A stretch of DNA of 64,000 bases from contig ML978138.1 in assembly GCA_010015805.1 (NCBI GenBank), forward strand, positions 434,001 through 498,000, given 5' to 3'. This DNA comes from Rhizodiscina lignyota (taxonomy: Eukaryota; Ascomycota; Dothideomycetes; Aulographales; Rhizodiscinaceae). How positions within the stretch are numbered: the first letter of the stretch is position 1; each line of letters opens with the position of its first letter. Made by a program: the position numbers and the translations under genes. Below, in pieces: positions 10,243-21,175 of the stretch. The notes beneath the pieces were generated by a model. It was not told the DNA's origin and searched no databases. It worked only from the letters and a program-made list of their open reading frames with translations.

Positions 10243-12284
10243 CTATGTTGAACCCAGATCTTGAAGTACTGCATTCCAGTCAATGTCCGCTGGGTCGTAA
10301 TCTGTTGGCCATATGCTCCCGAGGAACCCGCTATCGATATCGGTAACAAGACTCTCCGTCGCCGCAGCAGCGGTATAGTCTGAAGGCCGCTGGTCTTTGA
10401 CATATTGCGAAAAGCGATCTCGGGCCCGGAAAACGGTGTCCACGGACAAATTTCCTCCCATGCGTGACTTGACCGAGACAAAGGGCTGTGCCTGTCTTGA
10501 TATCTCACTTTGTCGGCTCCATTCGGCAGCGCCCAAGTATTCGATGATTGCACATATTCGGGATAGGTGATCATGTTTCTTCAGCGAACAGTTTTTCAGA
10601 ATATCCCAGCCTTGGTTAATTGAATTGCGGACAGTCACCTCATCAATAAACTCGAAGTGCTGCGTCGGTCGTCCAATCAACTTAAGCAAGAGAAAGACTG
10701 AGTGTATCACACATCGTTTGGTATGGGCTGTTACTGAAGAGATCTCGTCGCGTATAGACAAGGCTGTCTGAAGGATTGTAATTGCCGTCAGGTATGCCTG
10801 CCGTAGCCAATGAGTTGACGACTCTCGGTAAGGTGCGTCCCCATCAGAGTTACGGAATGGATCTTTCGACGCCATGGCCAGGGTGTAAAGCAGTAGTCGG
10901 CAGCCCAAAAAATTAATAAAATCTGGCTTGCTCCACGCTATTGAGGAATGAACCTCAAGTATTCTCAGTTCCGCTTCAAACATCCGTACTGAAGGTGTCG
11001 GGTCAGCGAGTAAGCCGCTATCGCTCATTTCATCGTGCCCGAGCGTATTGGCTATGTTATAGCCTTGTCGTGCAATTTGCAGTTGGTAGAATAAACCATT
11101 CGGGAGCCAGGCAGGCTGACACGCAATGGCTTCCAGGAGACTTCTATCGAGTCGAATTGACGCCGGTATGCCCAAAGTAGCACTTACACTTTTGAGTAAA
11201 TTAGTTCATGCTCTTAGAATGGGGTATACCGAAAGAAATGAACATACTGGTGATTGATAATGAAGCATGCTATCCAAGTCTTTCTCTGCAAGATAGCCGC
11301 ACCTTCGTCCAGTCTAGCATCGTATTCAAAATCGGAAGGATAGTGGGGTCTATGTAGACCAAGCCTCAACGCATTACTGGTGGCGAGAGTAACAAAAGTT
11401 TGAGACGGATCATCTTTCGTGGCACCGAACGGTAATGGCCAAGCGCACAGTAGCAAGAGGGCTTGAATAGAATGAAAGGACCGGCTGCTTGGCATGGCGA
11501 CATCACAGGCCATGACCTGTACCAGCTCCGAAAGGCGGAAATAGATATCTAGGTTTTCCAGTCGACTCCCCATGGCAATAGTCATTACCACCCAAAAGAG
11601 GAGAGGGTTTTGATCGACATGGTCGATGAATCCTACCATCTCGGGTAAGATGGGCATAACGGGATGATAGCGGTTATAGTACCTGAGTCTAGTGAGCCGA
11701 CCTGCCTTTTTGAATGATGAATCCCTGAGCTTACTCTTCAACGAGGTCTCCAATCATTTGTGGCACAAGTTCAATATCTCCGATATTTCTACTCGATAGG
11801 TTCGCACGGATGTCAAAGAGGGCCACATATGGGGTCACTGGACTCAGTTGCACTTGGGCATTTTCTGTACTTGAGGCGGAGTGCGATATTGTCGGGCTAC
11901 CGTTATTTTGGAATGTTCGGAGCGGTTGAGCAGCTGAGCCTGCGGAAGTGTCTAATTTCTGTTTGAGTTCCTTGAGTTCGCGTTCGACGACACCGAGGCG
12001 TCTGGAGTCTCTTGATCAGAGTCAGTCGATGAATTCACTCGAAATATGGACCAATATCACATACTCTCTTCTCGCAGTTCGCTTGAACGATGGATCCACT
12101 GAGCAATGCAATCCAAACTTCTCGCACCGCGAGCAAGGGGTTGGAAATCGCTGGTGTCCATCACACTTCAGCTATACGATGAAGGTCAGACATTGATATA
12201 TATATGATTAAGCGGAACGGTTTCTCATACCTTCTGCTGACGACAGTTGACGCATGCTGCTACTTTCTGCTGCCTCTTTTGCAT
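10243..12284 (-). CDS. Zn2Cys6 transcription factor with fungal-specific TF domain
   Basis: Five exons (12284-12231, 12171-12065, 12010-11735, 11682-11248, 11188-10243) give 605 residues. The zinc cluster is split by the first intron: CVNC...C...CSRC...C with cysteines at about 11, 14, 21, 31, 34 and 41. A basic linker (FKRTARR) and a short heptad-like segment (VVERELKELKQKL) follow, suggesting dimerisation. The middle homology region is clear (YYNRYHPVMPILPEM, ALRLGLHRPH, then HHVSATLGIPASI). The ATG at 12284 was chosen because the longer upstream ATG is in a different frame from the zinc cluster. It lies between the hydrolase and the AtuA gene, so it is the probable pathway regulator. A CCG-N3-CGG site 287 bp upstream of its start allows self-control. 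Confidence 0.92.
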
Positions 12285-12817
12285 CGCTGGTAGACTCCAT
12301 GTGTAGCCGAGGGTGAGCTGGGCACATCAGAGACAGAGGCAGGATCCTATCACAGGGATTGATTAGTGAAAGAGTTCGGTCACTTTATTACAATAGATCG
12401 CCGTGGTAGAAGTCACAGTATTCGCTGTCGCTGTAGTTCCGGAGTAGATGAAAGAGGCTTGTGACTAGGATTCAGCTGCTAAGGATGCGTAATGGCCCCA
12501 CCCAAACATAAAGCACCAGCGCACCCTTGACACCAGGGCCGAAGGACCGAAGTTGGGGCACGCTAAGCCCCCGAATCGGTTGATCTCCGGGTACCCCTAT
12601 CGAGAACAGCGCAATTCGGATTCTCTCTCCCTTTCTCGCCTTCTCACCCTTTTTCAGTATGTCGCAAAATCTGAAGCTACAGTTGTAAATTTGAGTCAAT
12701 CGCATCATTTATCAGAAAGTGATTGATTTCTCATTACTCTATACCATGCTCTAAATACAAATCATTCGACTTGCCAATCGAAATTCCCATGAGTCTCCAG
12801 TACCACAGTGAGGACCC
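12285..12817. promoter_or_regulatory. Promoter of the Zn2Cys6 regulator gene
   Basis: A 533-bp gap between the regulator start (minus strand) and the end of the AtuA gene. It holds CCG-N3-CGG at 12571-12579, the same palindromic arrangement seen in the MFS/hydrolase promoter. I see no gene in it. Confidence 0.5.
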
Positions 12818-14739
12818 TCAGGAGCGTGGAATTGGAAGCAGAGTATAGAGCAAAGGGATATGTTGCTGCGATCCATGAACATCTGTCTCCCCAAATGACC
12901 CGGATGGGATGGGACGCTTGATGGTTGTCTTGAAAGCGCGAGCTTGATCCCAGAATAAGCAGGCAAGAACGTCATCATCTCCGATATGGTACAGCTTTTT
13001 GGCAGTCTCCAGCGATAAAACACCCGTTTTCTTAACTCGTTGGTACAGCTCTTCGTCGTTGAACATCACATCAATTGTCAGCTCGAAAGGCCCGGCATTC
13101 TTGGAGCGCACTACGTCTGCAATGTCTCCAAGATAGCATTGGCCTGCCGGTGGATCAGGTTTTAGCCATGGCCGTGATATTTCCTGGTTCGCTTTGGCAA
13201 TCGCAGCTTTTGCTTCTAGCATCTGCTTGGAGGATGGAAGTACGATTCCATTCGTCTCTGGGGCAGTCTTCTGACGCGCAAAGCTTCCTTCGCCCTCGAC
13301 AGTACGGTAATTGATGGGAAACAAGCCGACTGGATCAACCTTCTCGAGGAGGTGGTATACGTTGAATTCGCTGATTTGGCCTAATGGTATGTCGTAAGGC
13401 GCAAACGGCATGGCGAAATTACCAGACGTTGCCAATTGGTGAGGATAAGGACCATGGACGCAAGCGATCCGAGCGATATTCACAACATGGTTAGCCTGTG
13501 CCTGCGAAGGTGCCTTTGCTTCCCCACATACGCAAACTTCTTTTGGTGCTCCTCCATCCCCGGGGTCTAGTGGTCCCATCACAGCATTTACTCCGTATGG
13601 ATGAAGTTTTAGCTCGTATGGATAGTCGACCCGCGATTTGACGAATTCCTGGACGCGCTGCAGAAAACTTTCAATCTGAGAAATCAAGATCGGATCACGG
13701 AATGCTCCGATGAAGACGCTTCGGTAGCCGCTCACTCTAGCCCCCTCCATTTTCAGTGTGTACTCTCCCGGTTTAACGGGTACGAACTTTCCTCCGGCCA
13801 CCCGCACTGTGCGGCCGTCCTTCAGTTGTTCATATGTTGCGGATTGCAAGTGGAGCTCGCCACCAGGACCCACAAGAACATCTGGACGAGTCTTTTCATA
13901 GAGTGTATGAGCAGCTACCGATAACTCGGTACACCGCGATGCAGGGTCGAGAGGTATTATGTCGAAGCTGTCTTGTCTGACAATAGCCAACGCCTCCTTG
14001 CTCTTCGGTCTAGAGCACTGTGCTCCGCATTCCATGATCTTTCCCATGTGATATGCGACTCCCAGATCATTGATTCCCCGGTGCAAACAGAACGCTGCAT
14101 ACCTGTCACATCATGAATTAGCACCAATTGAAAGGAACTGGATATCTCCGCCAAAACTTCTTACATTGCAGGATCATAACTTCTTCCTCCAATAATGATG
14201 TCGAAATCTGGATATTTGGACATGGCTTCGACATATGGCTCCAAGCCCATCTGGGCAACGATTCTTGTCGCCTGGTCGATGTCCGTAACGGTCAGTTCCG
14301 GTACCGCTCTCGAGCACGGTGAGACTTCTCCTTTGCTGAGTTTCCTCTTGATAAAGTCTTTATCGATTTCGCTCTTGATTGTGACTACGTTCATCGTCCG
14401 ATACATCTTTTTCTCGGTGATCTCCTTCATAATCTGCACAAAAAGTTCAACATGCTCATCCGAACCGTCACCGCCCGCAGACCCAAGCAAGATGGGGACG
14501 CGGTACATCGAGCACGCTGCAAGGAGGACATCAAGATCACGAACATACGCTTCTCGAGTGACTGTGGTCGTCCCCTGAGCGAGCTTCTGCGGGCCGCTAT
14601 CTGTCGAACCGCAGTCTGCAATGATAGCATCGACACCATCTCCAACAGCTTTCCAGAATAGGTCTTCGTTGAATCCATATCCGATCATGCCAACGGGCGT
14701 GAGGATCTTGATTTCGTCTGTGATTCTTGAGGGCGCCAT
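12818..14739 (-). CDS. AtuA-like protein fused to DUF4387
   Basis: Two exons (14739-14165 and 14102-12818, intron 62 bp) give 619 residues. The N-terminal roughly 480 residues are the acyclic terpene utilisation (AtuA, DUF1446) family: GMIGYGFNEDLFW, ADCGSTDSGPQKL, LLGSAGGDGSDEHV, IIGGRSYDPAMYAAF and ACVHGPYPHQLATSGNFAMP. The last roughly 100 residues are DUF4387 (YLGDIADVVRSKNAGPFEL, ending in SGSFGETDVHGSQQH). In bacteria atuA belongs to the citronellol/geraniol degradation genes, but its exact reaction is not established. In this window there is no acyl-CoA carboxylase partner like bacterial AtuC/AtuF. The family is firm. A terpene substrate in this fungus is only inference. Its neighbours are two hydrolases, a permease and a regulator. 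Confidence 0.92.
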
Positions 14740-15268
14740 GACTCCGTGTAAATCGTGGCGTTCAATGGTCCAGAATGCAACGCCAATTTAGAGGATAGAG
14801 AAAGCACGTAAGTTATCTTCCAGAATTCTTCATATGTCATGCAAAATTTAGAAGACACATCGGCTCGAACATCTTCTCAAACCGGAGAGTCCTGCAGCCA
14901 CTATTACAGGCCCGATAAGCGATTTCGGCCGATCTGCCGATTTCGCTCAACCTCCATGGACGAGACCAACAAACAAGAACAGATCGGCAGCACGACAAGG
15001 AAACAAACGGTAGTCTCAGTCTAGATCAGAATCTTCTGGTTACCAAGGATTCAGCTCATTGCATTCTGGCAGCTACCTCGGTCCAATGAATAAGTCTGGA
15101 GGAATCTTCTCTCGCAATTTATGCCGAACATGTGCTAGAGCTATGTACGAACACCTCTAAGGCAATCCTTCAATATCATTAGTACAGTTGCCCGTAGCGT
15201 GCATTAGCGCGCTTTACGAAACTCGTTATAGCGAATTTCCCATCTCGTTTGCAATTAGATTGTGGACT
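14740..15268. promoter_or_regulatory. Promoter of the AtuA gene, with a 17-18 bp tandem repeat
   Basis: No gene seen. Upstream of the AtuA start, two near-identical tandem units lie at 14912-14928 and 14929-14946, each beginning CCGAT and ending GATTTCG plus one base. They are rich in CGG/CCG triplets and could bind a zinc-cluster protein, which is inference. Confidence 0.5.
14912..14946. repeat. Tandem CGG/CCG-rich repeat, two units
   Basis: Two adjacent units of 17 and 18 bp. Unit one is CCGATAAGCGATTTCGG and unit two is CCGATCTGCCGATTTCGC. They lie about 175-205 bp upstream of the AtuA start codon. Confidence 0.8.
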
Positions 15269-16252
15269 CTATCGGTTGCGGGTATGCTGATGTTCCACCA
15301 ATGGCTGCAGAAAGTCAATCACCAAAGGAACGGCCTTTGAAGACTCATGCTTCACACCGTCGACAATGTCAAAGCGGCATTGAATCCCATACTTCTCCCA
15401 ATCAGACTTGACTCTTTTCAAGTTTGAAATGCGATCTCCCGACATTCTTTCGGGTCCCTGCCTCCCTTTCCCATCATTGAGTTGGCCACTACCTTTCAGC
15501 ACTTCCCTTCTCTTCTCAGCAAGCCATTCCCAGAACTCTGTTCCACCGTGCACCTCATTGTCTGCTCCGCCAACCAACAACTGGATCTTCAACTCACGAA
15601 TCTTAGCTTTATCAATCACAGCTCCATGAAATACTTCCGCTACGTCTTTAATGCCGTTCGGCCACTTCACGCCGTCATCCAACATTGTAACTTGCCCTGG
15701 CGCACCTACACTCACGGCGTGTAGCCTCTCGGGATGCAAGTACATGAAACGGTGTGCAAATGTACCGCCACCGGAGAAGCCAACCAGAAAGACCTTCTCA
15801 GTAGCAATGCCAGGCCAGCGGACCTTGACCTCGTCCAGAATGTCCAAAAAGGCAATGTCGGAACGAAGACTCTGATATCGGAGGAGTTTGTAGTTGTGCA
15901 GGTCATTGAAACTGTCTATGCCCCCAGGAAACAGAGGCGCGAGAACAGCAACACGTGAGCGATTCGCAAATTCTATGAGGCGGTCACGACATGCTTCGGC
16001 GTTCCGTCGCGTGCCATGGATGTTGACGACCAATGGCAGTGGCGGGAGGTGATAAGCAGGAGACAGGTTTTCTGAATGCTCAACATGTTGTAAGCTCGGG
16101 TCTGGGTTGTAGTGATCCGGTGGTACATAAAGAGTGTATGAAACGCGAGGATCGGTTCGAAGAGCTTTGAAGGGAATGGTACCGACAAGGTACGAGGCCG
16201 CCAGGAATTGGTGCGGGACGTCGCTTGTAGATATGAGTCTTGGTATGTCCAT
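15269..16252 (-). CDS. Alpha/beta hydrolase (LpqC/depolymerase-like)
   Basis: An intronless gene of 327 residues. The nucleophile elbow is canonical, VGFSGGGTFAHRF, with the catalytic Ser near residue 159. An oxyanion motif VVNIHGTRRN lies near residue 75, a likely acid in LLVGGADNEVHGG, and a likely catalytic His in DGVKHESSKAV near the C-terminus. The shape resembles polyhydroxybutyrate-depolymerase-like or dienelactone-hydrolase-like esterases of the cytosol, with no signal peptide. It ends the 6.6-16.3 kb group and is on the same strand as the AtuA gene, with 529 bp between them. The substrate is unknown. Membership in the cluster rests on position only. Confidence 0.85.
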   Translation of the reverse strand: MDIPRLISTSDVPHQFLAASYLVGTIPFKALRTDPRVSYTLYVPPDHYNPDPSLQHVEHSENLSPAYHLPPLPLVVNIHGTRRNAEACRDRLIEFANRSRVAVLAPLFPGGIDSFNDLHNYKLLRYQSLRSDIAFLDILDEVKVRWPGIATEKVFLVGFSGGGTFAHRFMYLHPERLHAVSVGAPGQVTMLDDGVKWPNGIKDVAEVFHGAVIDKAKIRELKIQLLVGGADNEVHGGTEFWEWLAEKRREVLKGSGQLNDGKGRQGPERMSGDRISNLKRVKSDWEKYGIQCRFDIVDGVKHESSKAVPLVIDFLQPLVEHQHTRNR

Positions 16253-17277
16253 TTCAGATAAAGGACCTTAAAGCTACTTCAGAATAATCCTCATAGCGAT
16301 CACAGAATGTAGCAAATTTTTTTTTAAAGTGATCTTGCAAATCCCTTTTTGCGTAGATGAAATGCGTGATGTCGACTCGTCAAGCTCAAGCGATGTTCGG
16401 CATCGTTGGCGATATCGCTTGCAGTGCCGGTCTCGTAAAGCTTGACAGCCAATAGACTTTGGGGTCAACAAATCGCCTCTTCTGGATTCACAATCAAACA
16501 AATTCAGACTCCAATATTCCATAAAGTTTATTAGTGAACGGTATCAGTTTGAGAGCATATTTTGTATGGTGCATCTATAATGAGTTCCTCAAGTTTAACC
16601 ATGGGGGAGTGACAAATCCTTATTGAACGGGTTTGATGCATTCCAAAAGGAATTTCTAGACACGGTATATCAGTTTTTGCCTAAATCAGTTTTTAGGAAG
16701 TTCCCACGGCAATAGCGTAACGGCATCCCAATTGCCATTTCTCGATAGATCTCGATACACCAATATTTGCACGTCTGACTTCCCTCTGATGTGAGCAGGC
16801 GCCCTGCCCATTATGTAACAGTAGCATGGCACATTCGCAACAACGATCGGCTGATAATTATTCTAAGCGAAGGAGTTCATCATAACCGTGTTTCCAGTGA
16901 TACCATTGTTTGAATTGAGCGCTTTCCAAGACACTCCCTTCAAGTCTTCGCCGGATTTGGACATGACGCGCCGACAATGAAACGTTTCTGCCTGGCACGC
17001 GGAGGACCGCTGATTGGAATGGTAACCCCTGACTATGACCGTTGTCATTAATGTTCAGGGCTATAAACACTGTCGAGGCTCGTTGGTTGCGTATGTGACG
17101 CGGGCTGTAAGGTCTAGTATGTCTTATTGAATTAAATACAGAGATAGAATCAAACGAACGACAACCTATACACCGAGACAAGCCCAGAAGGAGTGAGAGC
17201 AGCACTATCGCAACAAGGAAAACTTGACAAGGAATGTCCGCAATCTGCACGCGCCACTAGTGAGAAAAGGTTCGCGA
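16253..17277. other. Intergenic region
   Basis: About 1 kb with the promoter of the second hydrolase near 16253-16500, including a run of nine T at about 16318-16326. A minus-strand open frame at 16858-17250 has a hydrophobic start but no ATG, and I do not accept it. Nothing else is recognisable. Confidence 0.45.
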
Positions 17278-17619
17278 TTAAGTCCAGATGCCCCCAAAAT
17301 ATGTTGAAACACCTGCCGGTCGAAGGTGATATATTGAGTCTCTGGGCAAAGCGATGGACTTGACTGGAACGGCTTTATGTTCTAAACGAAAACATGTCAG
17401 GCTTGAACTTAGTTATTCTGCAGAAAGTGATGCTGTTGATAATGACTTACCAGGGACCTGGTGGGCGTGTTGTGCCTCGGAGTCATGCTGCGTCTCAAGG
17501 TTATTGCAGTGCAGACGCTTCACAGGGACCAATTTCGCTGTCTGGCCTTCCAGAGAAGCGGCGAACGATGGCCCGGTGTCCACGACGACAGCATCGATGA
17601 AGCGTGCGGGTGCATCCAT
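17278..17619 (-). CDS. Small hypothetical protein, two exons
   Basis: I do not recognise this gene. The model is exon 17619-17451 and exon 17381-17278 with a 69-bp intron that has a GTAAGT donor, a CTGAC branch site and a pyrimidine tract before TTTAG. The frames join to give 90 residues starting MDAPARFIDAVVVDTGPSF and ending YFGGIWT. A TATATAA element lies about 180 bp upstream on the same strand. There is no signal peptide, membrane helix or known motif. The strong intron signals are the main reason to accept it. An overlapping plus-strand frame of 96 codons is the competing reading. Confidence 0.4.
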
Positions 17620-18851
17620 GGTGGAGACGTTTGAGCGAATGTGATGACAACATGGCTTGGAACGAGCGACGAATTGGAAAAACGAAAGGAAGGGACAAAG
17701 GAAAAAGGGGAACTGGAGACTGGAGACAGGAGATTAAGACTCTGAGTTGCTTGATTGCTGCGATGATCTGGAGAACAGCGACGAAGAGGCAACATAGGTC
17801 TTATATAATTCCTCTGAGCCTTCTCTGCCCTCCGCATTCGACGCACTTCCGCTATACAGCTGTAGTGAGTCCTTACTTAGAACAGGTTGCAGACAGAGGC
17901 GGCGATGTTATGTGAATTTCTGCCTCATTGGCTCGGGAATGGCGACCCCGATATTGAGGGTGTGAGGGAATGAGAGTGGAATGGACGACACCCCACCTGT
18001 ACATACGCCCGATTTGAGTGGAGAAATCTGGCACTGTTCAGCCTTACACTACAGAATATCTGGTAATAGTTTCAGGCTTCGGGAACAGGCGAGAAGATGC
18101 ATGAAAGACTTATGGATCAACTAAGCGAAAAAAGAAATTCGACTTTGCTTTGAAGCGAAGCGGAGCTGAGGGAAGAACAGGTATTGGTGCACACCAAGTT
18201 CCACAAGAGCATAATTACATGAGAGAAGGGACGCACGCTAAGCCATGCACTAGATGCATGCTGGGCTGTGAAGATTGAGTTCAAGGTGGTGTGGGTTGGA
18301 AAATAGATCTTGCAGACGCCCTGTTTGATTTAGAAGTGGAAGTTGTGATCCTGTGATACGCTATCGGCCGGTACATATGAACACATACTTGAGCCTCAAA
18401 TATGACCTCGGTAAACCTATGTAAGTTTGAGGCTCGCGGAATTCTTCTTCGCTAATAAGACGCCTGCGGGAACTGAGATAGTATTTGACACTTGGCTATG
18501 TGACGAAGTAAGAGGGCAGAGTTTTACGCTCCTAAACTGCTAAGACGCTACTCTAAGCCTAATTGGGTCGGTATACCACATGCTCCCTCGATTGGCTAAC
18601 AATAACCCTCGCGGCTGCTCTGCTACAGTGGCTTCTACACACTCATACTGTGAAAGTCTTGCTGTGTGGCTTCTCAGTTGCACAAGCTTCTTCTTTCGCT
18701 CTCTTTTGGCCTTTACAGTTTGGGATAAAGCCAGATCTCGAGTTCGAAGAAGCTCCAGACCTTCGACCGACTGTCGACAGAGTCCGTTTTCACATTCCGC
18801 CAGAGACCTCCACCAGGGCAGCGCAACCAAAGCTGTAGACACCTAGCACCG
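17620..18851. other. Intergenic region with two divergent promoters
   Basis: About 1.2 kb without a supported gene. On the minus strand TATATAA (plus-strand 17801-17807) precedes the small 90-residue protein. The right end holds the promoter of the four-TM protein starting at 18852. Open frames within 18540-18850 overlap one another in several frames and look like chance. Confidence 0.45.
17801..17807 (-). promoter_or_regulatory. TATA-like element of the small 90-residue protein
   Basis: On the minus strand this reads TATATAA, 182 bp upstream of the ATG at 17619. The distance is compatible with a TATA box plus a 5' leader, but the transcription start is unknown. Confidence 0.4.
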
Positions 18852-19349
18852 ATGGCATTTGCACCAATTCTAGGCTTGTGGGCAAGTGCTCTACTCTTAG
18901 GCGTCAGCCTTGTTGCCTCCTCCGGCGAGTCGGGCGCGGCGCTCGAACAAGTCCATTCGGTCAGTAACCCAACATTGATCATATTTCTAGTCCAGTCAAT
19001 GACGGATTAAACTGATTTGCCGGCCATTTAGAATCTATCGTTTGTGCGAAGAAGCACAGCCACCATATATGTCGCCTGGGGGGTGTCAGCAGTCGCGGCT
19101 GCGGGCTTCGTAGGGTTGATGCTACATATTATACCCAAGTATCAGCAGCACGCCGCAAATGCATTGCTTGCAGCATTTCTTATGGTCTTGGGCCAGATCG
19201 CGTGGGGGCCTGCCGCGTTTTCGACCGGAGAGCGACTGCTAGTACTCCTCCCACTGTGCTTGAGTGCAGTTATGACGTTGGTCGTTTTCGTAGCTCCAAC
19301 CCCAGTCGATGGTGGCAAGCGGGACTCCAAGGACAAGAAAGATCTGTGA
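18852..19349 (+). CDS. Small four-TM membrane protein, function unknown
   Basis: Exons 18852-18959 and 19032-19349 (72-bp intron with a GTCAGT donor, phase 0) give 141 residues. The N-terminus (FAPILGLWASALLLGVSLVA) is a signal peptide or first helix. Three more hydrophobic helices follow at about residues 46-68, 77-95 and 105-125, and the tail is highly charged (GGKRDSKDKKDL). I do not recognise the family. The size and helix spacing suggest a small endomembrane or mitochondrial protein, but nothing in the sequence fixes this. It is convergent with the rhodopsin-domain gene, whose stop lies 161 bp away. Confidence 0.7.
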
Positions 19350-19509
19350 AATTGCGGGTCACCTGTACCGTTGGCAAGTAGCCTAGTTCAGAAGTGAACT
19401 CCAAAGGGTACATTTGACATTTATTTTATCAGCCGTGACTTTAACACGATGGTATCTCATACAGACATCAAACAATCCAAGAACAATTAACACTACTCCG
19501 TAACACATG

Positions 19510-21175
19510 TCACCTCGCCCATCCATGTGGCACCACCCGCTCAAATTCCTCGCTCCCCCTCCTCCAATTCGGATGCGCCGGCGGTGAATTAGACAACTGA
19601 GGGCCGACTGGCTGCACCTCCACGCTCTGCTGCATGCTCGTGACGACATGGATTTCGTTCCCCTCAGGCAGCCTGTAGCCATTCCCCTGCTCTCTCCCAT
19701 CAGCGCTGACCATCTCCATTTCTCCTGCTGTACCATGTGAAGGGACCGTTCTGTGCAACTTTTGCCCTCCATTACTACCACTTGGACCATGGAAAGAGTG
19801 GGTACGCGTGGTAGGTACGGAGTTGCTGTAGTCGAAGCCCGAGTGCGATGCAGTCACCGTTGCAGGCTGCACGCCTGTAGGTGGACCGACGGGACTGACA
19901 CCAACCGCCACACCGGCAGCCATTTCCTTCAGCCCGATGATCTCTTCCTCGCTGCCGTCGCTGCCACTGCGGTTGGCGCTGCGGCCTGCAGACCTCGAAG
20001 AGAAGTATGCGCCTTTCCCGGTGCCACTTGAAAGAGGGATGTGATCGCCCCCGGGATGATCTGCGCGACGCGACGCATGAGAGCCATAGCCGTAGGCGCC
20101 GGGGGTGCCGTATGCATTAGTAGCGCGGGTACCAGGAAACATGCGAGGGGCGATGCGTGTGATTAGAGGACGGAGTGGAGGGAGGCAGGCACAGGTGATG
20201 CCAACATTGGCCTCTACAGCAGACCAGGTCGCTGCAGGCCCGTTGTCGTACGTCTGATCCGTGGAGTTGGAGATTTGAATGAGAGACTGTAGGCGAAGAA
20301 TTGAGACGATACAGACACTGAAGCATAATTAGCTTTGCGCTGGATTAAACTTATAACGCCATTCGCAAAAAAGCAACGTTGAACTAGAATGACGTACAAT
20401 CCGGCAAGCCCGAAGACCAGCACCAGCAATTTCTTTTGCCTGTCCGGCAGTTTCAGATGTCGAATTGAACTGATTGGTAGAATGACGATCGTGAAATCCG
20501 TCAGGATGTTCATTCCAGCATTAGTGAACCAGACTGCGAACTGGTTCATGCAATGGCCGCCTTTGATAGCAGGATCCCAGAAGTAAGCTATTGGCCAACA
20601 TTCAAAGATACTGCCGAAGACTGTCCAGGCGCCGTACAGGCATACCACCGCAAGAACGACGTACGCTGCAATGCGGAAGGTCTTAATCGGGAAGATGCGC
20701 AGATACTGGAGCAGGATGGAGATTTTTGTGAAGGTCAGGGACAGATAGTAGACCATCAAAGAACCCCAGAAGGCCTAAGTCACAGAGTTAAACTGAAGTT
20801 CTAACGTTGGTTCAGCCCTACATACCTTGAGTGACCGAGTCATGGTAGCGGTGGACAGTGTGTCTATATGATCCCCCATGCCATTGTTTACCTCTACTCA
20901 ACAGTGTCAGTCAAGCACATAAACAAGAGTCGGGGAACTTACGCTCTTGGACCAAAACACTGAGCGCAATGCAGTTAATCTGGTAGATAATCAGACCACA
21001 TCGTTCGCGAACGCGGGTTCTTGCATCTTACAGCTGCAAAGGAAATGCATGCGTCCTCCCAGCCCTTATTGCGCGCAAGCCATAGTCGTGTGTAAAGTCG
21101 TAAAAGCCAAACGACTATCATTAACCCCGTAAAAGACCATGTTATGGCAGATGCTTGTGCACCTGTATAATGCAT
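19510..21175 (-). CDS. Rhodopsin-domain (SAT4/PTH11-type) seven-TM protein
   Basis: Five exons (21175-21032, 20979-20943, 20896-20826, 20774-20398, 20317-19510; introns 46-80 bp) give 478 residues. The fungal rhodopsin-domain hallmarks are present: an early helix followed by LRLYTRLWLARNKGWEDA, NNGMGDHIDTL before helix 3, SLTFTKISILLQYLRIFP, CWPIAYFWDPAIKGGHC, and ILPISSIRHLKLPDRQKK. The C-terminal roughly 190 residues are a Gly/Ser-rich cytoplasmic tail without known motifs. Members of this family include candidate G-protein-coupled receptors such as PTH11, but most are uncharacterised and the ligand cannot be inferred. The ATG at 21175 gives a complete first helix, so I take it as the start. 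Confidence 0.9.

Noticed and set aside
16858-17250. Minus-strand frame with a hydrophobic, signal-like start (VFLVAIVLLSLLLGLSRC)
   Set aside because: There is no in-frame ATG before the hydrophobic part, no convincing upstream exon, and the rest has no domain.
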